Below are positions 36,119 to 45,956 of a stretch of DNA of 64,000 bases, piece by piece. The number at the start of each line of letters is the position of its first letter. The first letter of the stretch is position 1. Below the pieces are notes generated by a model. That model saw only the letters and a list, made by a program, of their open reading frames with translations. It did no database searches and was not told the origin of the DNA. Source of the DNA: Thalassomonas sp. RHCl1 (lineage in GTDB: Bacteria; Pseudomonadota; Gammaproteobacteria; Enterobacterales; Alteromonadaceae). Both the position numbers and the translations under genes were made by a program. Where the stretch lies: NCBI RefSeq assembly GCF_947387555.1, contig NZ_CANDNZ010000005.1:62001-126000 (forward strand). Reading direction: 5' to 3'.

Positions 36119-37954
36119 TTAATTCAACTTGATCTGCGCAGCTTTTAACGCAATGGTAGTGCCGTTGACTTTCACATCTGTGCCTTTAATCTCTATGCTG
36201 CCGCCGCTGTTCATGGTGATGGAGGCGCTGCCGGTTTTAAAGATTATTTCACTGCCGGCCTCAATGTTGAGTACTTTACCCACATGTAAGGTATCGTCCT
36301 CGCCTATTTCACTAAGCCTGTTTTTACCGACTTTTAAGTTATTGTCGCTGACAACCTCTGTGACCCTGTTATTGCCGATACTGTCTTTTTGATCATTTTT
36401 TACCTTAAGCTCATGGTCTTTTTCCGCCTGGAAAAACAGCAGCTCTTTGCCTTTGTCATCTTCAAAGCGTACTTCGTTAAAATTATCCGCCCCGCCCTGC
36501 TTAGTGCTGTGGCTTTTAATGCCGCTCTGGGTTTTCTTGGCCGGTAAGGCATAAGGAGGCATTAAATCGGCGTTATAGACAGCGCCGCTGATAATGGGCT
36601 GGTCGGGATCGCCGTTGATAAAGTCCACCAAAACTTCCTGGCCGACCCGGGGAAAGAAGAACGCCCCCCATTTATTACCCGCCCAGTTTTGCGCCACGCG
36701 AATCCAGCAAGAGCTTTCGCCGTTAAATTTTCCTTCCCGGTCCCAGTGAAACTGTACTTTGACCCGGCCATATTTATCGATGTGCTGCTCGTCACCGGCA
36801 TCGCCGGTCACCACCGCGGTTTGCACGCCGTTTATCACCGGCTTGGTAAATTTCAATGATGGCCGATAGGGGGTATCTTTGGGGACACAGTCAAAGTCAT
36901 TACTGTATACGGCAATGGCGCTGCTTTGGTTGGCTCCCGACTGGTTCGGCTGGGTGGCATTGACCCGCATCCGGGTCAGCAGATAACTTTTACCTTTATA
37001 ACGGGCATCTTCATGATCGGCAAAGGTAAAGAATTTACCGACGGCAAAGCTGCGGCAATCCCCCTGACCGACGGCCAGGTGCATGTCTTTTTGCAACGCT
37101 TCCAGGCGCACATTGGCAGAGGGCTGCGCCCTTTTATTAAACTCTGACTCGCCAAGATATTCATAAACTTCATAATTTTGTTGTGATGGCAGACTGGCAT
37201 CGAGTTTGTTACCGGCGGGAAAGAGTCCCGGCTGCTCAAAGTCATAACCTTTTTGCGCATAGCCGCCGCTGACCATGCCAAGGCCCCCCTGCCAGTGGCC
37301 GATATGGGGCTGGGCCAGATGGCCGGAGAAACACCTGACTTTATCTTCGGCGCATTTTTTATAGGCGGTGATATCGTCCGCCAATACCAGGGTATGGCAG
37401 CTGTCGCTGTGTTCGAAAAAATAAAAAATGCCTTCTTGCTGCAATAAACGGCTGATAAAGTCAAAATCGCTTTCATGATATTGCACACAGTAATCGTATT
37501 TTGGGTAGGTTTTAGTGGTTTTATCGCTAAAATCCACCTGGTGCTGGCCGAATAGATCGGCGACAATTTCCTGTACCGACAGGTTTTGATAAATGCGGCA
37601 GTTGCTGCGTTTGACCATCAAAGACACACTTGGCACCACCACAGCACGATAATCGATATAATCCTGTGCCACCTCGCTGTCTGAGGTGCGCATGCCTAAA
37701 GATTCCAAATGAGAGACAACGCCGTGAAAATAGCGCATATCCCCGCCGCCTTCGGCATTTCTCAATGAGATACAGACCTTTTTCCCCACCAGATCTTTTA
37801 GGGCAATCTTAGTGCCTACGGTAAACATCATTACCTGATAGCTAAAGGGATGCGACATGCTTTCTTCTGCCGCAAACCGGGTTAAGTAAAGCACATCCTT
37901 ACCCAAAGGTGTGTCGATACTGATGACATTATTTTCTTGCGTAGCCTTTTGCAT
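36119..37954 (-). CDS. vgrG: T6SS spike protein VgrG (TssI)
   Basis: VgrG forms the trimeric needle tip on the Hcp tube. The 611-residue protein has the gp27-like base (DTPLGKDVLYLTRFAAEESM, then EIVADLFGQHQVDFSD and YCVQYHESDFDFISRLLQQEG), the gp5 OB-fold (KVQFHWDREGKF, CWIRVAQNWAG, RVGQEVLVDFINGDPDQPII) and a short C-terminal beta-helix of repeating lysine/valine strands ending KGTDVKVNGTTIALKAAQIKLN. It has no extra C-terminal toxin domain, so cargo must be carried through the downstream PAAR or effector proteins. It lies 90 nt after hcp and 15 nt before the effector start. Confidence 0.97.
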   Translation of the reverse strand: MQKATQENNVISIDTPLGKDVLYLTRFAAEESMSHPFSYQVMMFTVGTKIALKDLVGKKVCISLRNAEGGGDMRYFHGVVSHLESLGMRTSDSEVAQDYIDYRAVVVPSVSLMVKRSNCRIYQNLSVQEIVADLFGQHQVDFSDKTTKTYPKYDYCVQYHESDFDFISRLLQQEGIFYFFEHSDSCHTLVLADDITAYKKCAEDKVRCFSGHLAQPHIGHWQGGLGMVSGGYAQKGYDFEQPGLFPAGNKLDASLPSQQNYEVYEYLGESEFNKRAQPSANVRLEALQKDMHLAVGQGDCRSFAVGKFFTFADHEDARYKGKSYLLTRMRVNATQPNQSGANQSSAIAVYSNDFDCVPKDTPYRPSLKFTKPVINGVQTAVVTGDAGDEQHIDKYGRVKVQFHWDREGKFNGESSCWIRVAQNWAGNKWGAFFFPRVGQEVLVDFINGDPDQPIISGAVYNADLMPPYALPAKKTQSGIKSHSTKQGGADNFNEVRFEDDKGKELLFFQAEKDHELKVKNDQKDSIGNNRVTEVVSDNNLKVGKNRLSEIGEDDTLHVGKVLNIEAGSEIIFKTGSASITMNSGGSIEIKGTDVKVNGTTIALKAAQIKLN

Positions 37955-38044
37955 TCCTTGCCTCTATACCTGTAGCCAACATCAAAGGAAAAGCCCCGGA
38001 AACTTTTTAGGGAGAAAGCCCGGGGCCATCAGCATGTATAAAAC

Positions 38045-38530
38045 TTACATTTGCTGACCTTTAACACCACTGTAGCCGTAAACCAGCGGCGCAGTGACAT
38101 TGTTTTTATCGTCTGTCGGAGTAACCGTCATCATCATTTCGGTGTAGCTGATGGTGATGCTTTCGGTGGGTCTGTCTGCCTGAATCGACACACTGTAGTT
38201 GGAAATCATGGCATCGGTGAGTTCGATTTTCATGATTTCTTCGATTTTATCTCCTTGTTTGGTGATATGAAAAACCGCTTTTTTGCCTTTACCTATGGTG
38301 GCTTCCTTGAACAAGTCAGGAGAGGCGCTGTCTTGCAACTTAGTGATCACCACATCACCCAAACGGGTGGCGCTGGCTTCACGGTCTTGTGCAGTACCTG
38401 TATGAGCGGAGAGTTCACGGGTCACATTCCAGTCAACAGACTTAATGGTGATCAAGTCCTTGTAGCCTTCAGCCGTGGCTTCGCCTTTTATTCCTTCATA
38501 GTCCAGGTAGGTATTTGCTTGCATGTTCAA
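38045..38530 (-). CDS. hcp: T6SS tube protein Hcp (TssD)
   Basis: Hcp hexamers stack into the inner tube that is fired out of the cell. The 161-residue protein begins with the usual NTYLDYEGIKGEATAEGY after a few residues and contains the beta-barrel blocks ITIKSVDWNVTRELS, DVVITKLQDSASPDLF and ITISYTEMMMTVTP. Length matches classical Hcp and no extension toxin is fused. It is separated from clpV by 436 nt, the largest gap in the locus, with candidate promoter and operator sequences, so it is probably transcribed partly on its own at high level, as is common for hcp. Confidence 0.96.
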   Translation of the reverse strand: MNMQANTYLDYEGIKGEATAEGYKDLITIKSVDWNVTRELSAHTGTAQDREASATRLGDVVITKLQDSASPDLFKEATIGKGKKAVFHITKQGDKIEEIMKIELTDAMISNYSVSIQADRPTESITISYTEMMMTVTPTDDKNNVTAPLVYGYSGVKGQQM

Positions 38531-38741
38531 TGCTCCTTTTGCATGTTTTTTTATCCTTTATGGATAAGCTAAGTTAAGTTTGAAGTACTTCAAACCCGTT
38601 CAATATGAACTTAATTTCCTTATTCCCGCTTACTGCAAACTTCCAACGTGTAGATAAGTATTCTTTTTCGCTTTACGAAAGTGGCCAGGCAAAAAGTTAA
38701 CCGGCTTTAACCCGTAAAAATTAGCCTAAGGCCGTTAACAT

Positions 38742-38778
38742 TACTACTTGAATATAATGAAATTATACTAAAGTAGTA
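38742..38778 (-). promoter_or_regulatory. Inverted repeat enclosing -10-like elements upstream of hcp
   Basis: Perfect 8-bp arms TACTACTT (38742-38749) and AAGTAGTA (38771-38778) enclose 21 nt that include TATAAT on both strands. About 210 nt upstream of the hcp start. A regulated hcp promoter is a reasonable reading. No convincing -35 is present. Confidence 0.4.
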
Positions 38779-38863
38779 TCGACAACCCCGGTTAACGCCA
38801 GCAGTGCAGACAAACCAAACTCCAGCATGCCTTGATACTGTTTTCCCGGGGTATGTCGGTTAA

Positions 38864-38898
38864 TGCCAGTGCCCATAACACTGCTATGGGCTCTGGCA
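38864..38898 (-). other. Strong hairpin downstream of clpV
   Basis: A 14-bp stem with one internal mismatch (TGCCAGTGCCCATA / TATGGGCTCTGGCA, 7-nt loop) lies 69 nt after the clpV stop. It lacks a U-tract. It may stabilise the clpV 3' end or set an mRNA processing boundary before hcp. Confidence 0.55.
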
Positions 38899-38966
38899 CT
38901 TACTTGCCCTTATTGCTTAACGTTATGCTATCAAGCCTTAAGGACAAGCAAATTTATCCTGCTTCC

Positions 38967-41585
38967 TTATAATTTATAATTAAATTCCCCGCCCTTGATA
39001 TTCACCTTCACCGAAGTTGTGACTTCATTACCGGTCATTTTTTCTAATATTCTTACCGACAACTCAGGCAGCAGGGTATTTTGCAAAATATTATGGATAT
39101 TACGCGCCCCCGAGCCAGCATCCCGGCACATGCCGACAATTTTCTCAACCACCTGATGGCTGTATTCAAACTTGGCCTGGTAATGTTTTTCCAATCGCTG
39201 TGCAACCCGCGCCAACTGAAGCTCGGTAATATCGGTGAGCATGTCACGGCTTAGCGGAATATAAGGAATAACATTTACCCGGCCTAAAAACGCCGGTTTA
39301 AAGTGCCCGAGCAAATCATCCTGTATCGCTTTGCCCAGCCCTGTGGGTGAAGGGGCGGTATTTTCATCGGCAAATAACTCCATGGTGGTCTCTGTGCCAA
39401 CATTTGAGGTCATAATGATAATGGTGTTTTTAAAATCAATATCCCGGCCTTCACCGTCTTTAATGGTGCCTTTATCAAACACCTGATAGAAAATATCCTG
39501 CACCCCGGGATGGGATTTTTCCATTTCATCGAGCAAGATCACGCTATAGGGCTTACGGCGCACCGCTTCGGTTAATATCCCGCCTTCGCCGTAACCGACA
39601 TAACCCGGAGGTGAGCCCAGCAGCAGGGAAACCTTATGTTCTTCTTTAAACTCCGACATATTGATCACGGTCACATTATCTTCACTGCCGTAAACCTGCT
39701 CCGCCAGGGCCAGGGCAGTTTCGGTTTTACCGACCCCGCTGGGGCCGCTGAGCAGAAACACGCCGTTGGGACGCTTTTCATCCCCGAGCTGGGCGCGCGA
39801 GGTTTGTACCGTTTTCGCAATCAGCGCTAGGGCATGATCCTGCCCGACAATGCGCCCGGCCAGGTTTTGCTGTAAGGCTAAAATGGTGGCAATTTCATCG
39901 TGCTGCATTTTCCCGACAGGAATACCGGTCCAGTCGGCGATCACTTCCGCCACCAGCTGTTCATCTACCTGATAAAACACCATGGGCTGCTTGTTTTCTG
40001 CCAGGGTGGCTTTTAACTGATTAAGCTCGGTCACTAAGTCCGGCGTATTTTTCTGCTCATCCTGTAATTCCAGAGTCAGACTGGTAATTTTTTCCACCAG
40101 ATCCCGCTCGCTTTGCCAAAGGGATGTTAACGAGGTTAACTCCTCCCGGGCATCGCTTAGTTCCTGCTCCAGGTCGGTGATGGCTTGCTTATGGTCAACG
40201 CCGGTTTTCGCTTCCCTGTTGAGCAAACTGATTTGCGTTTCCAGCTGCTGGGTCTTGCGCTGCAGGTTTTCTATCGGCCCCGGGGTCGATGCCTGGCTCA
40301 TGGCCACCCGGGCACAGGCGGTATCGAGTAAACTCACCGCCTTGTCCGGTAACTGCCGGCCGCTGATATAACGATGTGATAAACTTACCGCGGCGTTAAG
40401 AGCTTTGTCGGTAATAAAAATCTGATGATGATTTTCCATCACCGGCAATAAGCCGCGCATCATCACCACAGCGGCTCCTTCACTCGGCTCTTCAATTTTT
40501 ACCACCTGGAAACGACGGCTAAGAGCAGCGTCTTTTTCAAAATATTTTTTATATTCCGCCCAGGTCGTGGCAGCAATGGTGCGTAATTCCCCCCTGGCCA
40601 GGGCAGGTTTTAATAAGTTGGCGGCATCGTTTTGTCCCGCCGCCCCGCCGCTGCCAATCATGGTATGGGCTTCGTCAATAAATAAAATAATCGGTGTCGG
40701 CGAGGCTTTCACCTCGCTGATCAGTGACTTAAGCCGGTTCTCAAATTCCCCCTTCATGCCTGCGCCAGCCTGTAGCAGGGCCAGATCCAGCACCCGGATG
40801 CTGACATATTTTAAAGCATCCGGCACATCCTGCTCGGCGATTTTTAACGCTAAACCTTCCACCACGGCGGTTTTACCGACCCCGGCTTCGCCGGTTAAAA
40901 TCGGGTTGTTCTGGCGGCGCCGGGTGAGAATATCCACCATCTGGCGGATCTCATTATTCCGCCCCAGGATAGGATCAACTTTCCCCGCTTTGGCCAGCGC
41001 GGTAAGATCTTGGGTAAACTGATTTAATCCCGGGGTGTTCTGTGAACCGCCCAGGCCTGCATTTTCTTGCTGCGCTAACGGCGTGCCACCCTGTGCGGTA
41101 AGGCCCGACTCTTCAGATTTGGCGGCCAATTGCGGCCAGGCATGTAATAGCTGCGCCGGGTCAATATTCGTGAGTTCTCCACCGGAGCGGGAAATTAACG
41201 CCGTTAAGCTGTCATCATTGAGCAAGGTATAAATCACATAAGCAGAGCGGATCTGGCTGTCGTTAAATTCTATGCTGGTATTAAGCCAGGTCTGGCGCAG
41301 CAAATTAACGATATGCGGGGATAAACTCGGCGCAGCACTGTTACCGGTTTTCAGCTTTTCCAGCCCCTGGCGTAACTGCCCCAGCAAGCGCTCTTTTTCC
41401 ACAGAAAAACTTGCCAGGATCAAGCTTAAATCACCGGCATCCTGCTCCAACATGGCCAGCAGCCAATGCTCCATTTCCACCGTAAACTGACTGCGGCTAT
41501 GGCAAATACCCGCCGCGGCTTCCAGCGATTGGCGGCATACGGGGTTAAGTTTCTCCACCAGTTTATTCAAGGTCATGGCTGACAT
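38967..41585 (-). CDS. clpV: T6SS sheath-recycling ATPase ClpV (TssH)
   Basis: ClpV is a Hsp100 AAA+ unfoldase that disassembles contracted TssBC sheaths so they can be rebuilt. The 872-residue protein has an N-terminal Clp-N domain for sheath binding (about 1-160), a first AAA module with Walker A GEAGVGKTAV (232-241), a middle coiled region (about 415-540), and a second AAA module with Walker A GPSGVGKTETAL (about 612) and FLGRVNVIPY nearby. Length and domain order match TssH. It follows tssG by 55 nt. It closes the structural gene block before the long gap to hcp. Confidence 0.96.
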   Translation of the reverse strand: MSAMTLNKLVEKLNPVCRQSLEAAAGICHSRSQFTVEMEHWLLAMLEQDAGDLSLILASFSVEKERLLGQLRQGLEKLKTGNSAAPSLSPHIVNLLRQTWLNTSIEFNDSQIRSAYVIYTLLNDDSLTALISRSGGELTNIDPAQLLHAWPQLAAKSEESGLTAQGGTPLAQQENAGLGGSQNTPGLNQFTQDLTALAKAGKVDPILGRNNEIRQMVDILTRRRQNNPILTGEAGVGKTAVVEGLALKIAEQDVPDALKYVSIRVLDLALLQAGAGMKGEFENRLKSLISEVKASPTPIILFIDEAHTMIGSGGAAGQNDAANLLKPALARGELRTIAATTWAEYKKYFEKDAALSRRFQVVKIEEPSEGAAVVMMRGLLPVMENHHQIFITDKALNAAVSLSHRYISGRQLPDKAVSLLDTACARVAMSQASTPGPIENLQRKTQQLETQISLLNREAKTGVDHKQAITDLEQELSDAREELTSLTSLWQSERDLVEKITSLTLELQDEQKNTPDLVTELNQLKATLAENKQPMVFYQVDEQLVAEVIADWTGIPVGKMQHDEIATILALQQNLAGRIVGQDHALALIAKTVQTSRAQLGDEKRPNGVFLLSGPSGVGKTETALALAEQVYGSEDNVTVINMSEFKEEHKVSLLLGSPPGYVGYGEGGILTEAVRRKPYSVILLDEMEKSHPGVQDIFYQVFDKGTIKDGEGRDIDFKNTIIIMTSNVGTETTMELFADENTAPSPTGLGKAIQDDLLGHFKPAFLGRVNVIPYIPLSRDMLTDITELQLARVAQRLEKHYQAKFEYSHQVVEKIVGMCRDAGSGARNIHNILQNTLLPELSVRILEKMTGNEVTTSVKVNIKGGEFNYKL

Positions 41586-41640
41586 AAATATTAGTCCTTT
41601 AATTTATTATCAAAAAGCTTTGTATCCCCTGACCTGCCTA

Positions 41641-42663
41641 TCAGGACAAGGATAAGGTACAAGGCTTGTTCTCTTTTTCCACACGGCTTAATAAACCACA
41701 GCCCATGCCCAGAGGCACACCGGCCCCTGATAACTGTGCCGGCGGCACATCCCGCTGTTTAATATGCAGCAGAATTTTCACTTTAACGGCATTACCCAGA
41801 TAGCGCTTTATCACTTGTTTTACCAATTCCGCGCTACTTTCACCGGGTAAAAAATCCTTCACCTCCTGCCCGGCCTCCGGGGTGAGGTGAATGGCAATAG
41901 AAGAATTAATATCCCATACCCGGCTACCGATACTGGCATCAAGACCTAAACGGGCATACTGGCCTTCCGGTTGTTGACGGGAACCTAGCCGTGTTTGTTC
42001 ACTGCCCGGCAGGTATTGCCATTTTCCCTGAAATTGTTCGATGCGCACTTTCGCGCGGGTAAATTCCGACAATATTTGCTGCAAACCGTCGCTGCTGCGA
42101 ATTTTTTTACTGAAAAGTCCGGCATAATATTGATTAAAACCCTCACCGCCGCTTAAACGGGCCAATACCTGGCTGAAGGGATCTGATTGACTTTTGTCAT
42201 TGTTTTTAGTGCCATTTTCCCCCTGATAATTCGCATTCTGGAAATTAATGGCAAAACGGTATTTTTCCCAGGCCCGGTAAAACAGGGAAATCAGCCTGTG
42301 GTTAAAAACATCATAAAAGTCGCGCATACCGGTATCTTTAAATTTCAGCCGCTGCAAAATAAGCTCGCTGTAATGGCGGGGTAAGATCCCGCTCGGGCCG
42401 GTCAAGCCCATAAAAGAAACCAGCATATCGACACTGATATTATCTTGCTCGTCGGTGCCCGCCTGTTTTATTGCCGCTATCGCCTGCCCGGGGAAACCCA
42501 GATGCTGCTCCGACTTAAAACGGATCAGCTCATGTTTTGGCAAACTATCAAAACCGACTTTCCTAAACTGCTGCTTTTCCCCCGTCAGCTGGCGCTGCAG
42601 GATATATACCGCCTGGTAGAAGTCAAAAGCAGCAGGATCTTTAATTAACGCATCTATGCTCAT
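41641..42663 (-). CDS. tssG: T6SS baseplate protein TssG
   Basis: TssG is one of the baseplate wedge proteins, working with TssE, TssF and TssK. The 340-residue protein matches the family (ImpH/VasB): AAFDFYQAVYILQRQLTG near the start, LVSFMGLTGPSGILPRHYSELIL, then the IRVEQF-type middle and the C-terminal QLSGAGVPLGMG. Its start overlaps the tssF stop by 4 nt (ATGA), so translation is coupled. A single complete copy is present. Confidence 0.94.
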   Translation of the reverse strand: MSIDALIKDPAAFDFYQAVYILQRQLTGEKQQFRKVGFDSLPKHELIRFKSEQHLGFPGQAIAAIKQAGTDEQDNISVDMLVSFMGLTGPSGILPRHYSELILQRLKFKDTGMRDFYDVFNHRLISLFYRAWEKYRFAINFQNANYQGENGTKNNDKSQSDPFSQVLARLSGGEGFNQYYAGLFSKKIRSSDGLQQILSEFTRAKVRIEQFQGKWQYLPGSEQTRLGSRQQPEGQYARLGLDASIGSRVWDINSSIAIHLTPEAGQEVKDFLPGESSAELVKQVIKRYLGNAVKVKILLHIKQRDVPPAQLSGAGVPLGMGCGLLSRVEKENKPCTLSLS

Positions 42664-44492
42664 AACAGCGGCCTCCTGCCGGCCCTGCTTGGCCAGGTGT
42701 GATATATGCCTTCCTGCTCCTTAAAGCGCACACTTAAACGGGTAAAGCTGTTGATTGCCGCATACTGGGCAAAGAAATGGTCCAGTATGGTACAAAAGAA
42801 AAATACCCCGCTGCCGCCATAGTGATCCCCGGCAAAAACCAGCTCAATCTCGCTGCCGTTGCAAAAACTGATGCGCCCTTGCTGGTTCACCCTGGCGGTG
42901 GCGCTGGTGATGGTAACGCCGGTAATATTTTCAATCAGGGTTTTATTTTCCGGCGAACTTTTAAAGTCATAAAGCTTCAATGTTTCTTTTAATGTCTTTA
43001 AGGCATCCGGTCCGCTAAAATGCTCCAGCGATAAATGGCTGACCAGCTGCCAGCGACTGGCATCATCAAGTGCCGCCCTTACCGGCATGGTCGGCGCCGA
43101 CAGGCATTTCACCTGCTTGATAATATCCGCCCTTGACGGCACAAACATTTTCGGTTCATCGGTGCCAAACGGCAAGTGGGCGGGTAAGTTACGGTTGCTA
43201 CACAGCGCGTTGATACTCAACAACCAGGTGCCGTATTCATCCGGGGCAGTGAAACCTTTAAATTCATGGTCCACCAAAGACAGGAAGACTTCCGTGCCCT
43301 GCTCGGCAAAGCCCCCGGCCCAGCTCGACGCCTGGCGGTTGATATGCCAGAACATACGGTTTTGATCTAAATAGGCGGGATGGGTTTCGCCGTAAAAAGG
43401 GCTGATACTGACCTTATTGTCTTTAGGATCGTAAGCCGTAACTTCGCCGATATTAATAATTTCCGCCACTTCGGCATCAAGATACCTGGGGGCAAGTTTA
43501 TATTCATATAAACTCGGCTCCAGCCTGACCGGTTCCAGCTCCTGTTCAAATAAATTAATTACCGGGGTACAGCCAAGTAAAAAATGACCGGCCCCCACCT
43601 GTTTTTCCAGATCTTCCGAGCCTTGCTTTAAATAAAAATAGATATCCCATTTATCTTCAATCCCGGCCCAGGAGCTGTCCAATTCATCCAGTTCAAAAAA
43701 TAAGAATTTTTCCGGAAAAATAAAGTTTTCCACCAATAAGCGATAGCCGGACAAGGTGCGCTGGCTGTATGGGATGACCTTGTGCTCATCATCAAACCCC
43801 ACGGCCTTAATATGCCTTGGCTGCAAATATTTAGCCTGCTCTATTTGCCCTGACGGCACTATGGCCAGGCCAAGGCAATGCTCGAATAACAGCTGGTATA
43901 ACAACAAACTCTGGTGGGGCTGGCCGTTAAGGTAAAAACGCAAGCGCTTGACCCCCAAACCGGGCATAGACACTTCTTCAAATTCCGTGGCCAGGGAAAG
44001 TTTGATCACCGCTTTGGGCTGTTGCTGCCAGACAGGCTCAGGAGCAGTAAAAGGCGCATTTTGAAAACTGGCTTGCTGCACTTCCAGCGGCCAGAGTTCA
44101 GTATCGTAACAAGTGCGAAAATGACAGGTTTTCATGCCCTCGACCCGGGTATCTACCTTAGTGCCTTGGGGCAGGGTAATGCCCGTGGTAGAGACATTTT
44201 CGGTGATCATTTTAATCACCGTCATCGAAGGGATCGGCGCCTGATAATCCGGATAGAGCTGGCCGAGCAGCGCCTGGGTTAATTCCGGAAAACTGTCGTC
44301 TAATTTTTGCCGGATTTGCGCCGTCAGCAAAGAGAAGGCTTCAATAAGCCTGGAAACATGCGGGTCTTCCACCTGCTCGTCACTTAATCGCAGCCGTCCC
44401 GCCAGTTTAGGATATTTACTGGCAAACTCAGCCCCCATATGACGGATAAAGGCCAATTCACGGTTGTAATATTTCAGCAAGTCTTCGTTCAA
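42660..44492 (-). CDS. tssF: T6SS baseplate protein TssF
   Basis: TssF is the largest wedge component of the baseplate. The 610-residue protein opens with the family signature LLKYYNRELAFIRHMGAEFA, followed by PKLAGRLRLSDEQVEDPHVSRL, and ends LSVRFKEQEGIYHTWPSRAG, all typical of TssF/ImpG/VasA. It is 88 nt downstream of tssE and overlaps tssG by 4 nt. TssF2G heterotrimers form the wedge in studied systems. No oddity was seen. Confidence 0.95.
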   Translation of the reverse strand: MNEDLLKYYNRELAFIRHMGAEFASKYPKLAGRLRLSDEQVEDPHVSRLIEAFSLLTAQIRQKLDDSFPELTQALLGQLYPDYQAPIPSMTVIKMITENVSTTGITLPQGTKVDTRVEGMKTCHFRTCYDTELWPLEVQQASFQNAPFTAPEPVWQQQPKAVIKLSLATEFEEVSMPGLGVKRLRFYLNGQPHQSLLLYQLLFEHCLGLAIVPSGQIEQAKYLQPRHIKAVGFDDEHKVIPYSQRTLSGYRLLVENFIFPEKFLFFELDELDSSWAGIEDKWDIYFYLKQGSEDLEKQVGAGHFLLGCTPVINLFEQELEPVRLEPSLYEYKLAPRYLDAEVAEIINIGEVTAYDPKDNKVSISPFYGETHPAYLDQNRMFWHINRQASSWAGGFAEQGTEVFLSLVDHEFKGFTAPDEYGTWLLSINALCSNRNLPAHLPFGTDEPKMFVPSRADIIKQVKCLSAPTMPVRAALDDASRWQLVSHLSLEHFSGPDALKTLKETLKLYDFKSSPENKTLIENITGVTITSATARVNQQGRISFCNGSEIELVFAGDHYGGSGVFFFCTILDHFFAQYAAINSFTRLSVRFKEQEGIYHTWPSRAGRRPLL

Positions 44493-44580
44493 AATACCAT
44501 CCTTTGCACTTTTACCTTTAACTTCACTTTCAACACCTAGCTTCTGCTTTTACCTTCAAAGAAAAGAAAACAAAAACAAC

Positions 44581-45072
44581 TTACAGCTGAGTTTCCTGTA
44601 CTTTCATGCCTAAGTTCACCGGCTCTACCTCGGAATCAAAGCTGATATATTCCGGCTCGGGGTCGGCATATAACAGGGCATTGATACGCAACCTCAAAAT
44701 ACGGTCCAGCGGCTGCTCGTTATCCACGGTTTCCACTTCCACTTCGATAAAGCGCGGCTCAAACCTTTTAATGGCATCCGCTACTTTCTGACATAATAAT
44801 TGCCGCCCTTCCAGGCTGCCCACCGCCATACTGGAAAAGTCCTGCAGGCCATAGTTCACCAAAGAGTTATCCAATTCCCGGTAACATTCCGGCCAGGTTT
44901 GCCAAGGCACTTTAGCATTAAGCAAATTTTCCAGATCTCGCCTGACATTGGCACGGATCTGCTCTAAGCTGACACCTCTGTGCCCTTCCCTGATATCCGG
45001 CTGCTCGGGGTTGTCATCGATAAGTTTATCCAGCAAGGACACTTCAATGGCTTGCCGGTTATATTGACTCAT
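44581..45072 (-). CDS. tssE: T6SS baseplate protein TssE (gp25-like)
   Basis: TssE is the homologue of T4 gp25, which links baseplate and sheath and starts sheath assembly. The 163-residue protein begins MSQYNRQAIEVSLLDKLIDD and contains a gp25/lysozyme-like fold region from NLLNAKVPWQTWP through GLQDFSSMAVGS to the beta strands RFIEVEVETVD and LRLRINALLY. It lies between tagJ and tssF, the usual order. Confidence 0.93.
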   Translation of the reverse strand: MSQYNRQAIEVSLLDKLIDDNPEQPDIREGHRGVSLEQIRANVRRDLENLLNAKVPWQTWPECYRELDNSLVNYGLQDFSSMAVGSLEGRQLLCQKVADAIKRFEPRFIEVEVETVDNEQPLDRILRLRINALLYADPEPEYISFDSEVEPVNLGMKVQETQL

Positions 45073-45135
45073 AGCGACCTCCCGCTAAATTGGGCAGCTT
45101 TTTCCTGCCTTTTTCTCTGCCAAGCTCCCGGCACA

Positions 45136-45942
45136 TTATTCGGCTTCGCCCTCAAGGGAGACGCAGTTGATGTGGTTCACCTCTGATATTGCCATTGCCT
45201 TATCATCTACAAACCACATTTTCTGCCCTGCCCCCCGCGACACTTCCGGCGCCAGTTGTTGCCAGTCGGTTTCGCGGCCAAGCTTTTGCTTATCGGTTAC
45301 ACTGTTGGCGTAAACCAGCGGCAGATAAGCTTCACCGCTGGGGCCGCCTTTAATGCTTAAATCAACCCGGCGCCATACCTGTTCAAGCAATGAAGACACC
45401 GGCTTGAAATGGAGATAATCCAGCTCGGCTAACTGGGCGATATAAAACTTGCCGTCGGTGCCGAAAATTTCGATAAAGCCCCCTAAGGTATCATCAAGAT
45501 CCCTGACAATTTTTCTGCTGCTGTCATTAATCTTGACCCGGGTATCCGGCCTGCTGCGCTCGAGCTGCTCACAAACCTGCTGCAACGCTTCCCCTTCCTG
45601 TCCCTGGTTGATTTCCAGGTTCAGCTTCATAAAGGCCTCCAGATATTCATCTCTTTCGTTAAAGAGATTAGGCACCCCTTGCCCCTGTAGAAAGTCCTGG
45701 CGCTCCTGTGCCGCACGGATCAGCAAACGCAGGTTTGAAGCGCCGACAATAAGATCAGGATGTTTTTGTACCATGGCATTGATCAACTGGTCCGCCCGTT
45801 CCAGTTCACCATTAATGCACAACAGCTCCACCAGGGCACTTTTAAGATCAACATTGAGAGGGTCATCGCGCAACTGGGTTTCAATATGGCTGATGACGTC
45901 TGTTAAACGCCCCTGCTGCAACATGCTTTTTATTTCTTTCAT
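45136..45942 (-). CDS. tagJ: T6SS accessory protein TagJ (ImpE)
   Basis: TagJ binds the N-terminus of TssB and can help recruit ClpV to the sheath. The 268-residue protein has an N-terminal TPR-like helical region (LQQGRLTDVISHIETQL, then LKSALVELLCINGELERAD) and the ImpE-type C-terminal domain (RDLDDTLGGFIEIFGTDGKFY, then DLSIKGGPSGEAYLPLVY). TagJ occurs in only part of known T6SS lineages, those like Pseudomonas HSI-1 and the imp loci. It lies 14 nt after the second TssC-family gene. Confidence 0.92.
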   Translation of the reverse strand: MKEIKSMLQQGRLTDVISHIETQLRDDPLNVDLKSALVELLCINGELERADQLINAMVQKHPDLIVGASNLRLLIRAAQERQDFLQGQGVPNLFNERDEYLEAFMKLNLEINQGQEGEALQQVCEQLERSRPDTRVKINDSSRKIVRDLDDTLGGFIEIFGTDGKFYIAQLAELDYLHFKPVSSLLEQVWRRVDLSIKGGPSGEAYLPLVYANSVTDKQKLGRETDWQQLAPEVSRGAGQKMWFVDDKAMAISEVNHINCVSLEGEAE

Positions 45943-45956
45943 TCATCTTCCTTAAA

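Noticed and set aside
36976-37566. Second minus-strand frame of 196 codons within vgrG
   Set aside because: Shadow frame inside a clearly intact vgrG, with a composition unlike a real protein.
36119-37954. VgrG with a fused C-terminal toxin
   Set aside because: At 611 residues it ends in the normal beta-helix; no additional domain follows.
38051-38572. Plus-strand open frame of 173 codons over hcp
   Set aside because: It covers almost exactly the antisense of hcp, whose sequence is highly conserved; no ribosome site or family features.
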